The notes below the pieces were generated by a model. It searched no databases. It was not told the origin of the DNA and saw only the letters and a program-made list of their open reading frames with translations. A stretch of DNA of 64,000 nt from Actinomycetes bacterium (lineage in GTDB: Bacteria; Actinomycetota; Acidimicrobiia; Acidimicrobiales; Aldehydirespiratoraceae), in contig JAJRXC010000098.1 in the NCBI GenBank assembly GCA_024276495.1, positions 55,700 to 119,699 on the forward strand, in the 5' to 3' direction. This document shows positions 27,018-34,401 of this stretch, in pieces (position 1 is the stretch's first letter; each line of letters opens with the position of its first letter). The position numbers were made by a program, and so were the translations under genes.

Positions 27018-28163
27018 GTGACCGCACCGACCACCCCGCGCCCCGAACCGGTTGCCGACTGGATGCTGGCCGCGGTCGCGTTCGTCGTCGGTCTCGTGGT
27101 GATCGGCGGGTCGCTTCTCGCCAACGACGGCGACATCACCGGCCTGATCAAGTTCGGGGCCGAAGACGAGGCGTTGGAGATCACCCGCCACGTCGAGGAC
27201 CTCATGGGGCGGGAGATCGCGACGGTTCCCCCGCTCGGACACGACGGCAAGTTCTTCTTCCTCCAGGCCCTCGATCCGCTCTACCTCTCACCGGCCGATC
27301 ACGCCACCCTCCTCGATCGACCGGTCTACCGGGGCCAACGAATGCTGTTTCCGCTCGTTGCCGGGGCCGGGGGCCTGATGCCGGTCGGCTGGCTGTCGTG
27401 GTCGATCGCCTTCACCAACCTGGCCGCGATCGCCCTGGGAACCGTCGGGACGGCTCGACTCGCCCGCCGGGCCGGCGCGAGCCGATGGTGGGGCCTGGCC
27501 TTCGCGCTGAACATCGGGGTGATCTTCGAGTTCGACATCAGCGGTGCCGGGATCCTCGCGTTCGCGGCCGCGATCTGGGGCACGCTCGCCCTCGAGGAAC
27601 GGCGTGACCGGTCGGCGGCAGGCTGGTTCACCGTCGCGGTGCTGAGCCGCGAGGTGATGTTCCTCTATCTCGCCGGCGCGTTGGCGCTGCGGCTGGTCCG
27701 GACCCGTCGCGTTCCGTGGCGGATCGGGATTCCGCCCACGATCGCGGCGGGCACGTGGGCGGTCTATCTCCGACTTCGTCTCGACGCGGGCAGCGGCGTC
27801 GATCAGGTCCAGGAGTTCGGCGGCCCCTTCGTCGGCATGTCGCAGGCGTTCGGGAACTGGGTCGACAACCCGGTCGACCTCGCCGTCATCGTCGCGCTGC
27901 TCGCGATCATTCCCCTACTGGTGATCCGGGCGGTTCGTCAACCGACGTATCTGGGCTGGGGCGCGCTCGGGTTCGTGGTGCTCGCCGTCTTCTTCAGCCG
28001 TCAGGTGTGGTGGCGCTTCTTCGATGTCAGCCGGGCGATCGCCCCGGTGATCACGGCATATCTGCTCGCGACCTTCGCCACCCCCGGGAGCGATCGGACC
28101 GCCGACGGCGACCGGGTCAGCGAACCGAGCGATGCGCGGGCCGACGCTGCCGCGACGGTGTGA
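27018..28163 (+). CDS. Polytopic integral membrane protein
   Basis: 381 residues with about eight to nine predicted membrane helices (e.g. WMLAAVAFVVGLVVIGGSLLA, WSIAFTNLAAIALGTVG, AVIVALLAIIPLLVI, LGFVVLAVFFSRQVWW). A first extracytoplasmic loop contains GHDGKFFFLQALDPLYL, reminiscent of GT-C glycosyltransferase-like or DUF2029-type proteins. No certain catalytic motif is visible, so no function is assigned. GTG 27018 gives a sensible N-terminus. Its last 47 bases overlap the 3' end of the convergent cfa gene. Confidence 0.7.
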   Translation: MTAPTTPRPEPVADWMLAAVAFVVGLVVIGGSLLANDGDITGLIKFGAEDEALEITRHVEDLMGREIATVPPLGHDGKFFFLQALDPLYLSPADHATLLDRPVYRGQRMLFPLVAGAGGLMPVGWLSWSIAFTNLAAIALGTVGTARLARRAGASRWWGLAFALNIGVIFEFDISGAGILAFAAAIWGTLALEERRDRSAAGWFTVAVLSREVMFLYLAGALALRLVRTRRVPWRIGIPPTIAAGTWAVYLRLRLDAGSGVDQVQEFGGPFVGMSQAFGNWVDNPVDLAVIVALLAIIPLLVIRAVRQPTYLGWGALGFVVLAVFFSRQVWWRFFDVSRAIAPVITAYLLATFATPGSDRTADGDRVSEPSDARADAAATV

Positions 28164-29232
28164 ACACGATCTGCCAGAGCTGCACCGAACGCGAACGGAA
28201 TCCCGCCGCAGAGCTCAACAGGTAGTAGTCCCAGGTGCGCCGGAACCGTTCGTCGTAGCGCGGGATCTCTCCCCACCGGGGCGTGATGTTGGCGTGCCAG
28301 GCCATGAGCGTGCGGTCGTAGTCGGGGCCGAAGTTGTGCACGTCCTCGATCGACCAGTGCCCCTCGGCGGCCCGAGCGATCTGACCCAACGACGGCAGCA
28401 CGCCGCCGGGGAAGATGTAGCGGTCGTACCAGGGGTCGCCGGCGGTCTTCCAGTCGTTCGAGCCGATCGTCTGGTGCAGCATCATCCCGTCGGGATCGAG
28501 CAGCTCCCGGCACTTCTCGAAGAACGTGCGGAGGTTCTTCGGGCCGACGTGCTCCATCATCCCGATGGACGTGATGCGATCGAACGACCCTTCGAGGTCG
28601 CGATAGTCGATCTGTTCGATGCGGACCGGCTGGGAGGCCGTGCGCCCGCGGGCGACGGAGACCTGCTCACCCGACGGTGAGATGCCGGTGACGTGGACGT
28701 CGTAGCGTTCGGCCGCGAACTCGGCGAAGCCGCCCCAGCCGCAACCGATGTCGAGCAGCCGCATGCCCTGTTCGAGGCCGAGCTTTCGGCAGATAAGATC
28801 GAGCTTGGCCTCCTGGGCCGAGTCGAGATCGTTGGCTTCGCTCCAGTAGCCACAGGAGTAGATCATGCGCTTGTCGAGCATGCGCACGTAGAGATCGTTG
28901 CCGATGTCGTAGTGCGCCTCCACGTTGCGGCGGGCCCGCCGCTTGGTCTGCTGATTGCGGAATCGGGCACCGGCAGCGCGGGCGAGCAGGGCCGGGCTCG
29001 GCCGGACGAGCGAGCGGACGTCGGCAGTTTGCAGGACGGTGAGGAACTCGTCGAGCTGGTTCGCGTCCCACCAGCCGTCCTGATAGCTCTCGCCGAGACC
29101 CAGCTCCCGGTCGCTGAGGACCCGGTCCCAGAAGCGGTCGTCATGGATCCGTATGTCGTGTGGCGCGTCACCGCCCAATGTGACGCCGGCGGCGTCGAGT
29201 ATTCGGCGTCCGATGTCCGGAACCGGTCCCAT
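28117..29232 (-). CDS. cfa: Cyclopropane-fatty-acyl-phospholipid synthase family methyltransferase
   Basis: 371-residue SAM-dependent enzyme that methylenates or methylates unsaturated acyl chains in phospholipids. Motifs: N-terminal GDAPHDIRIHDDRFWDRVLSDRELGLGESYQDGWWD, NVEAHYDIGNDLYVRMLDKRMIYSCGYW, SAM-binding LLDIGCGWGGFAEFAAE, SIGMMEHVGPKNL and YIFPGGVLPSL. This architecture is CFA synthase rather than the shorter mycolate CmaA type. ATG 29232 has TATTTT about 5 bases upstream and no ribosome-binding site. Confidence 0.93.
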   Translation of the reverse strand: MGPVPDIGRRILDAAGVTLGGDAPHDIRIHDDRFWDRVLSDRELGLGESYQDGWWDANQLDEFLTVLQTADVRSLVRPSPALLARAAGARFRNQQTKRRARRNVEAHYDIGNDLYVRMLDKRMIYSCGYWSEANDLDSAQEAKLDLICRKLGLEQGMRLLDIGCGWGGFAEFAAERYDVHVTGISPSGEQVSVARGRTASQPVRIEQIDYRDLEGSFDRITSIGMMEHVGPKNLRTFFEKCRELLDPDGMMLHQTIGSNDWKTAGDPWYDRYIFPGGVLPSLGQIARAAEGHWSIEDVHNFGPDYDRTLMAWHANITPRWGEIPRYDERFRRTWDYYLLSSAAGFRSRSVQLWQIVFTPSRQRRPAHRSVR

Positions 29233-29285
29233 TACCCAAAATACTCGCACTCTCGGCGGCCGCGTGCACGTGCGATGCTGCGTGC

Positions 29286-30416
29286 ATGGCTGAACGCCGA
29301 CCGAACGAGCTCTTCGAGCTCGTCGAGAGCTACAGTCGATTCGGGCACCATCGCACCGGTTCGCCGTCCCAGGAACGCACCTCGGCGTGGCTCGCGGCGC
29401 AGTTGCGAGACCGGGGTGCGACAACCGTGCGGGAGCCGATCGAGCTCCCGCGCTATGTCGCCGATTGGTCGGTCACTCTCGATGGTGAGGCGGTGGAGTC
29501 GCTGCCGCTCTTCTATGAGGCGACCGGGTCGGTGTCGACCGACCGTCCTCATCGGTGGCCCGTGTTCGCTCCCGCCGGTTCGGGTCCGCTCGGGGTCAGC
29601 GGCGCGGTCTCCGCAGCGGGAAGCGAGGGAGCGAACCCCGGCGATCTCGTCGTCGCCGCGACATCGAACCCGCTCGGGCTGCTCGCCGTCTCGAACCGGG
29701 TGCCGGGGCCGGGATCCGGTGTCCACGTCCTCCAGGTGGCCGGCGAGCACGGCGGGGCGCTCGCCGCCGGTGCCCCGGTTCGGGCATCGATCGACGCCCG
29801 GGTCGAGCCGTCGGTGTGTCACAACGTGGTCGCCCGTTTCGGCGATCCGGATGGCGCGGCCCGGTTGGTCGTCGTCACCACACCGATCTCGGGGTGGTTC
29901 ACCTGCGCGGGGGAACGAGGAACGGGTGTCGCCGCGGCCGTCGAGCTCGCGACGCGGCTCGCCGAGGAGACTCCCGTGTTGTTCCTCGGCGCGACCGGCC
30001 ACGAGCTGGGCGGTCTCGGCGCCGTCGCGTTCCGTGGGCGGTTCTCGCGTCGTGTCGACACGTTGATCCATGTCGGCGCCAACATCGGCTGTGATTGGCA
30101 AGCGTCGCCCACGCTCGCCGCGCCCGACCACTCGTACCTGTCGGCGCGCTTCGCGGGACCGGAACGGCTTCGCGATCCCGTGGCCGCCGCCCTCGCGCCG
30201 ACCGGGCACGGTGTCGACATGCCGGCGCGCGTCCGGTCCGCCTGGTTCGGCGAAGCGGCGGAGTGGCTCGACGTCCCCTGCGTTTTGAGCCTGCTCGGCC
30301 AGAACCCCTGGTTCCACACTCCCGATGATCGTCCCGACGTGTCGTGCAACGCGGCCCGCACCGCCGCGGTCACCGATGCGCTCACCGAAGCGGCCCTCGC
30401 GCTGGTCCGCCGCTAG
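29286..30416 (+). CDS. Peptidase M28-like protein with altered metal site
   Basis: 376 residues with the M28 aminopeptidase layout: N-terminal helix (LFELVESYSRFGHHRTGSPSQERTSAWLAAQLRDRGA), an inserted PA-like region (about 80-165), then the catalytic fold. Where M28 enzymes have HxD near DNAxG this protein has GWFTCAGERGTGVAAAVELA. Where they have EE it has GATGHELGGLGA. The final FHTPDDRPD resembles the C-terminal His ligand. The first His appears missing, so zinc binding and activity are doubtful. Its TAG stop doubles as part of the next gene's -10 element. Confidence 0.7.
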   Translation: MAERRPNELFELVESYSRFGHHRTGSPSQERTSAWLAAQLRDRGATTVREPIELPRYVADWSVTLDGEAVESLPLFYEATGSVSTDRPHRWPVFAPAGSGPLGVSGAVSAAGSEGANPGDLVVAATSNPLGLLAVSNRVPGPGSGVHVLQVAGEHGGALAAGAPVRASIDARVEPSVCHNVVARFGDPDGAARLVVVTTPISGWFTCAGERGTGVAAAVELATRLAEETPVLFLGATGHELGGLGAVAFRGRFSRRVDTLIHVGANIGCDWQASPTLAAPDHSYLSARFAGPERLRDPVAAALAPTGHGVDMPARVRSAWFGEAAEWLDVPCVLSLLGQNPWFHTPDDRPDVSCNAARTAAVTDALTEAALALVRR

Positions 30417-30419
30417 CGT
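30414..30419 (+). promoter_or_regulatory. Leaderless -10-like element overlapping a stop codon
   Basis: TAGCGT, 6 bases before the ATG at 30426. Its TAG is the stop codon of the M28-like gene. Confidence 0.45.
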
Positions 30420-30425
30420 CTCGCC

Positions 30426-31736
30426 ATGGCCATCTCGGAGCAGACTTCGATCGACGACACCCTCGAGGAGCTCGCCGCCTGGCTCGACGAGAACTGGGAC
30501 CCCGAGCTGACCCTGTCGCAATGGTGGGAACGCCTCGGCCTCTCCGGCTGGTGCGCACCGACCCTGCCGACCAATGCCTACGGCAAGGGGCTCTCCCGCA
30601 GCGATGCCAACAAGATCGGCAGGGCCATCGCGGCCCACGGCGCCGTGGGCGCCCCCGGCGGGCTGGGGCTTCTCCTGGCCGCGCCGACGATCGCCACCCA
30701 CGGCACCCAGGAACAGATCGACCGGTACGTCCGCGACATCGTCACCGGCCGGAAGGCCTGGTGTCAGCTGTTCTCCGAACCGGGCGCCGGTTCGGATCTT
30801 GCCGGGCTCACGTGTCGGGCCGAGCTCGACGGCGACGAGTGGATCGTCAACGGCCAGAAGGTGTGGACGTCGCTCGGCCAGACCGCCGACCTCGGCATGT
30901 TGATCGCCCGCACCAACCCCGACGTGCCCAAACATCAGGGCATCACCTGGATGGCGTGCGACATGCATCAGCCCGGCGTCGAGATCGTGCCGCTGATCGA
31001 GATGACCGGGCATGCCATGTTCAACGAGGTCTTCCTCACCGATGCCCGGGTGCCGACCGATGCGGTCATCGGCGATGTCAACAACGGCTGGGCCGCGACC
31101 AACACCACCCTGGCCCACGAGCGGGCCGGCCTCGGATCCGGCGGCGGAGGTGGTGGATCCGGCCTCACCCCCGGCACCGTCGCCGAGATGCTCGACAAGC
31201 GGGCCGGCGACTTCGCCCCCGACCCCGCCAAGGCGAACCACGCCGGCCAGAATCCCCGGGCCCGGGCCACGTCGATGATGGAGGACCTCGCGGCGTCGGT
31301 CGACAAGAACACCGATCCGGTGATCCGTCAGGATCTCGTGCGGCTCCACATCATGACCCGCCTCGGCCAGATGAACACCGACCGGCTCAAGGCCACCCGG
31401 GCCGCCGGCGGCGACATCCCCGGCATGGCCAACATCTCCAAGCTGGCGATGAGCGACCTGATGCGGCTCACCCGCGATCTCGGCCTGCGTCTGCTCGGCC
31501 CGGCCGGCACCCTCCACGGCTACACCGACGAGCAACGCAAAGCGCTCGACGAGGCGACCGGCAACCCGCTGCTCCCGTGGATCACCGGCCAGGCCCTCTA
31601 CGCCCAGGCCCCGCCGATCTACGGCGGCACCGACCAGATCCAGCGCAACATCATCGGCGAACGGGTCCTCGGTCTGCCCAAGGAACCCGGCGACACCAAG
31701 ACCATCCCGTTCTCCGAGCTTCCGAAGAACGCGTGA
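30426..31736 (+). CDS. Acyl-CoA dehydrogenase family protein
   Basis: 436-residue FAD-dependent dehydrogenase of the FadE type. Marks: CQLFSEPGAGSDLAGLTCRAELDGDEWIVNGQKVWTS (flavin and substrate segment), LIARTNPDVPKHQGI, MTGHAMFNEVFLTDARVP and the C-terminal IYGGTDQIQRNIIGERVLGLPKEP. A glycine-rich insertion (GSGGGGGGSGLTPG, about residues 238-251) precedes the helical domain. The position of the medium-chain-type catalytic Glu is Gly (YGG rather than YEG). It is a paralogue of the gene at 52910-54175, with long shared stretches. The acyl substrate is unknown. Confidence 0.92.
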   Translation: MAISEQTSIDDTLEELAAWLDENWDPELTLSQWWERLGLSGWCAPTLPTNAYGKGLSRSDANKIGRAIAAHGAVGAPGGLGLLLAAPTIATHGTQEQIDRYVRDIVTGRKAWCQLFSEPGAGSDLAGLTCRAELDGDEWIVNGQKVWTSLGQTADLGMLIARTNPDVPKHQGITWMACDMHQPGVEIVPLIEMTGHAMFNEVFLTDARVPTDAVIGDVNNGWAATNTTLAHERAGLGSGGGGGGSGLTPGTVAEMLDKRAGDFAPDPAKANHAGQNPRARATSMMEDLAASVDKNTDPVIRQDLVRLHIMTRLGQMNTDRLKATRAAGGDIPGMANISKLAMSDLMRLTRDLGLRLLGPAGTLHGYTDEQRKALDEATGNPLLPWITGQALYAQAPPIYGGTDQIQRNIIGERVLGLPKEPGDTKTIPFSELPKNA

Positions 31737-31759
31737 CCCGTTTCCCGTTCCGGGAACCC

Positions 31760-31836
31760 TGGCACCCCCGACAGGACTCGAACCTGCAACCTGCGAGGTA
31801 GAAGCTCGCTGCTCTATCCAGTTGAGCTACGGGGGC
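31760..31836 (-). tRNA. tRNA-Arg (TCT anticodon)
   Basis: Minus-strand cloverleaf: acceptor GCCCCCG/CGGGGGT with G1-U72, D-arm GCTCAACTGGATAGAGC, anticodon arm GCGAG-CTTCTAC-CTCGC, T-arm TGCAGGTTCGAGTCCTG. The anticodon is TCT and the 3' CCA is encoded. The antisense ORF at 31651-31875 (APVAQLDRAASF...) is a typical tRNA artefact. Confidence 0.94.
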
Positions 31837-31905
31837 AGAAACAGGGTAGGCCGCCCTGCCGTCGGCCCGGTACACTTCTGCTTCGCCTGGCCTTCGGGTC
31901 AGCGT

Positions 31906-31983
31906 GGTGGGCGTAGCTCAGTTGGTTAGAGCGCCTGGTTGTGGTCCAGGAGGTCGGGGGTTCGAATCCCCTCGTTCACCCCA
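31906..31983 (+). tRNA. tRNA-His (GTG anticodon)
   Basis: Acceptor GTGGGCG/CGTTCAC with G-U pairs, encoded G-1 opposite C73, anticodon arm CCTGG-TTGTGGT-CCAGG with anticodon GTG, T-arm GGGGGTTCGAATCCCCT, CCA encoded. The G-1:C73 pair is the histidine identity element. A TACACT -10-like hexamer at 31871-31876 probably serves the tRNA-His/tRNA-Lys unit. Confidence 0.95.
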
Positions 31984-32009
31984 TAAGATTGCTCCACGGA
32001 GCACTACAC

Positions 32010-32085
32010 GCACCTCTAGCTCAATTGGTAGAGCATCGGACTCTTAATCCGCAGGTTCTGGGTTCGAGTCCCAGGGGGTGTACCA
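32010..32085 (+). tRNA. tRNA-Lys (CTT anticodon)
   Basis: Acceptor GCACCTC/GGGGTGT, D-arm GCTCAATTGGTAGAGC, anticodon arm CGGA-CTCTTAA-TCCG with anticodon CTT, T-arm CTGGGTTCGAGTCCCAG, discriminator A and encoded CCA. It lies 26 bases after tRNA-His. Its 3' half is repeated at 34553-34593, marking it as an integration site. Confidence 0.95.
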
Positions 32086-32086
32086 C
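32046..32086 (+). repeat. attL-like repeat within tRNA-Lys
   Basis: This 41-base stretch covers the anticodon-stem 3' side through CCA plus one base of tRNA-Lys. The partner copy is at 34553-34593 in direct orientation. Confidence 0.65.
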
Positions 32087-32290
32087 TCGAAGGCGCAGGT
32101 CAGCGGCATTCTTCGAGACCGGAATGAAGACATGACGCTCGGCCGCTCCCGTCGACTCGAGTTTCTCCAAGACGTCTCTGCGCGGCTGAACGCGACGCCG
32201 AGAGCCAAGGCTCGTTGCCGGTTCAGGAATCAATCTCCGGCGTCTTGCCCAACTTCGGTGCCCTGGACGGCACCCATTCGGATTTGAGTC

Positions 32291-32326
32291 ATCAAACCAT
32301 TGCAAATTGTCAGAGTTTGATACCCT
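32291..32326 (+). promoter_or_regulatory. abiE promoter with inverted-repeat operator
   Basis: ATCAAAC (32291-32297) and GTTTGAT (32315-32321) form perfect 7-base arms around a 17-base spacer. The right arm runs into a TACCCT -10 element (32321-32326), which is 7 bases from the GTG start. AbiEi antitoxins are known to repress their own promoter by binding inverted repeats, so this is a likely autoregulatory site. The rest of the 248-base gap after tRNA-Lys shows nothing else. Confidence 0.55.
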
Positions 32327-32333
32327 GAATCGG

Positions 32334-33143
32334 GTGCAGGTCGAATCGATCAGCCCGAGCAATCTACCCGACTGGCTGCTCGGGCGCGGGCGACACTTCA
32401 TCACGACCTCTCAAGTCAGCGAGCTGCTCGGCGTTCCGAAGGAATCGGTTGCCACCAGCCTGCACCGAGCCCGTCGCGCCCACAAGATCGTTTCGGTCAC
32501 CAAGGGCGGCTGGGTCCCGGTGCCGCCAACCCATCGCAGCGCAGGAGCGCCACCGCCCATCGAGTACATCGACGACCTCATGCGCTTCCTGGGCCACCCT
32601 TACTATGTCGGGTTCCTGTCGTCGGCCAGGATCCACGGCGCCTCACATCAGGTGCCGATGGTGTTGCAGGTGGTCACGCCGGGTCGACTGCGCGACCGAC
32701 GAATCGGCGGGCATCGCATCCAGTTCATCCGGCGGACCTACGCAGCCGACCGAGCGGTCGAACAGCGCGACATAGATACCGGCAGGATCATCATCGCCAC
32801 TCCAGAGACCACCACGTTCGACGTCGTCGACGCACCTCAGTACGCAGCAGGTCTGGGCAATGCAGCAAACGTGCTCGGCGAACTCCTCCTCGACCAGCGC
32901 GTCGACCCGGTTCTCCTCGCGGAGTGCGCCGCCGGCTATCCGACGACGGTCATCCAGCGCGTTGGCTGGTTGCTCGAACACATGGCGGCCGAGATCGACG
33001 AATCGATCGATCTCACGCCGCTGGCGCCCCTCGTTCGGGAGGCCGACTACACGCCACTCGACCCGCGCCTCGCGGCCATCGATGGACCGAGAAGCGAAGG
33101 TTGGCACGTGATCGTCAACACCGACGTGGAGCACGACCTGTGA
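32334..33143 (+). CDS. abiEi: AbiEi-type antitoxin / transcriptional repressor
   Basis: 269 residues. The N-terminal winged-helix domain (LLGRGRHFITTSQVSELLGVPKESVATSLHRARRAHKIVSVTKGGWVPVP) precedes the AbiEi C-terminal domain (IDDLMRFLGHPYYVGFLSSARIHGASHQVPMVLQVVTPGRLRDRRIGGHRIQFIRR...TTFDVVD). AbiEi pairs with the nucleotidyltransferase toxin AbiEii in type IV toxin-antitoxin systems that cause abortive phage infection. GTG 32334 is chosen for its -10 spacing; the ORF track starts at TTG 32307. It overlaps the next gene as GTGA, the normal abiE arrangement. Confidence 0.88.
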   Translation: MQVESISPSNLPDWLLGRGRHFITTSQVSELLGVPKESVATSLHRARRAHKIVSVTKGGWVPVPPTHRSAGAPPPIEYIDDLMRFLGHPYYVGFLSSARIHGASHQVPMVLQVVTPGRLRDRRIGGHRIQFIRRTYAADRAVEQRDIDTGRIIIATPETTTFDVVDAPQYAAGLGNAANVLGELLLDQRVDPVLLAECAAGYPTTVIQRVGWLLEHMAAEIDESIDLTPLAPLVREADYTPLDPRLAAIDGPRSEGWHVIVNTDVEHDL

Positions 33144-33730
33144 TCAATCTCGCCACCATCAAGCAATGGCACCACGTCGCCTCATGGGAAACTGACGACA
33201 CCGTCGAGCAAGATCTCGTGCTCTCCCGGCTCATTGTCGAGATCGCCAACCACCCCTTGCTCGGAGAGGAACTGGTCTTTCGTGGCGGGCACTTGCCTCC
33301 ACAAGCTTTGGATGGACCGAGCATGGCGCTACAGCGAGGACCTCGACTATGTGAGGCGCAGCGCGGGCGGTGTCGGACCGATACTCGATACCATCCGAGA
33401 GGTCGCCGACGAAGTCGGCTTCGACCGGGTCCGAACCGACGTGCGAAAGCACCCCAAGGCGCGGCTGCACGCCACGTTCAACAGCGGCAACCCGATGCGT
33501 ATCACCTCGTTGACATGTGGCTCGCCGTTGAACACCTCGGCCTCAGCCCCGAAGCGATCACCGCCGCGTTCGAACCCTACCGACCCGACGGCTGGACACC
33601 CGCGCTGGCGATGGAGCACCTAGCCGCCAAGCTCGACGACACACGCTTCACCACCGACCTCGACACCCTGGTCGCCATCTGGCCGGATCGCTACACAATC
33701 GAAGCCGTCATCGCCGCCGTCACCGCCTGA
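33140..33730 (+). pseudogene. abiEii: Degenerate AbiEii-type nucleotidyltransferase toxin
   Basis: Starts GTG 33140 as VINLATIKQWHHVASWETDDTVEQDLVLSRLIVEIANHPLLGEELVFRGG. The frame then shifts at a GGCGGGC run near 33283-33288 where one extra base is present. The next frame continues the family text as TCLHKLWMDRAWRYSEDLDYVRR (AbiEii consensus FxGGTxLxKxxx...RxSEDLDF). Near 33490-33510 homology jumps back to the first frame (YHLVDMWLAVEHLGLSPEAITAAF...). The whole is only ~197 codons where AbiEii is about 300, so an internal segment has also been lost. The nucleotidyltransferase active-site motifs survive only out of frame, so no toxin can be made. Confidence 0.8.
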
Positions 33731-33877
33731 CCGATTCGCCCGCCGCGGCGACACCGTGCGCAGAGCCATCCGAACGTCGAGCTCGAACGAGCGGCACGCA
33801 TGGTCGGCTCACAGGGCTCCGGCGTCACACCCTCCCGGGAGGATGAACTCCTACCCAACGAGCCGCCGAGGGGGAGC

Positions 33878-33883
33878 TATCGT
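33878..33883 (+). promoter_or_regulatory. Leaderless -10-like element of the second toxin-antitoxin-like pair
   Basis: TATCGT, 7 bases upstream of ATG 33891. A GGGGGAG stretch just before it could instead serve GTG 33882. Confidence 0.4.
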
Positions 33884-33890
33884 GAAGCCC

Positions 33891-34079
33891 ATGCCCAAAG
33901 GCAAGGTATGGACCGCAGACGAGCTGTTGGCGATGACACCGAACGAACGGCACGCGATCGTCAAAGCCGGGATCATCACCGACATCGAACAGGTTCCGGC
34001 CGACCTGCTCGAGCGCGCCCGAGCCGACATCAGACGCCATATCGCCGAAAACGAAACACCCGCGCCAACCGACCAGTGA
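33891..34079 (+). CDS. Small antitoxin-like protein (62 aa)
   Basis: MPKGKVWTADELLAMTPNERHAIVKAGIITDIEQVPADLLERARADIRRHIAENETPAPTDQ: short, charged, mostly helical, with a disordered acidic end, as many type II antitoxins are. The downstream partner overlaps by GTGA (34076-34079), the usual coupling of such pairs. I do not recognise a named family. ATG 33891 is favoured by the TATCGT spacing; GTG 33882 would add three residues. Confidence 0.55.
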   Translation: MPKGKVWTADELLAMTPNERHAIVKAGIITDIEQVPADLLERARADIRRHIAENETPAPTDQ

Positions 34080-34387
34080 ACGAACGCCGACCCGTCCGGG
34101 TCGACGACCGCTTCCTCGAACTGCTCGACGCGCAACTCGGCGAAGAGCGTGGACTCGACGGACAACCGACCGCGACCGACTTCCTGCTGGTCGACCTCCC
34201 ACCGATTGCGGAGATGTTCGCGACCGGCTTCGATGATCTGATGATGCCGATTCCCGGTCGCTCCGACTACCGGGCCGTCCTCTCCGTAGGATCGCTCGTC
34301 CCACGGATCCTGATCACGGGTCACCTCGGAGACGACGGATCCGTGACCTTGCTGAGCGTGCGCATCGACTTCGAGGCAGGCTGGTAG
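34076..34387 (+). CDS. Putative toxin partner, RelE/ParE-like size (103 aa)
   Basis: Begins VNERRPVRVDDRFLELLDAQLGEERGLDGQPTATDFLLVDLPPI and ends RSDYRAVLSVGSLVPRILITGHLGDDGSVTLLSVRIDFEAGW, a helical part followed by a beta-rich part. Size, position after a small charged protein, GTGA coupling and location on a tRNA island suggest a toxin, and the C-terminal strands loosely recall RelE-type folds. No catalytic residue can be named, so the call rests mainly on context. Confidence 0.45.
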   Translation: MNERRPVRVDDRFLELLDAQLGEERGLDGQPTATDFLLVDLPPIAEMFATGFDDLMMPIPGRSDYRAVLSVGSLVPRILITGHLGDDGSVTLLSVRIDFEAGW

Positions 34388-34401
34388 CAACCCCGCCGTG
34401 G

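Noticed and set aside
31741-31760. Terminator TTCCCG-ttc-CGGGAA after the acyl-CoA dehydrogenase
   Set aside because: The stem is short and no T tract follows on either strand.
31651-31875. 74-aa minus-strand ORF (APVAQLDRAASFYLAGCRFESCRG)
   Set aside because: It is the translated antisense of tRNA-Arg, a known annotation artefact.
32021-32404. 127-aa minus-strand ORF ending LGLEPRTCGLRVRCSTN
   Set aside because: It reads antisense through tRNA-Lys; the peptide is a typical tRNA artefact.
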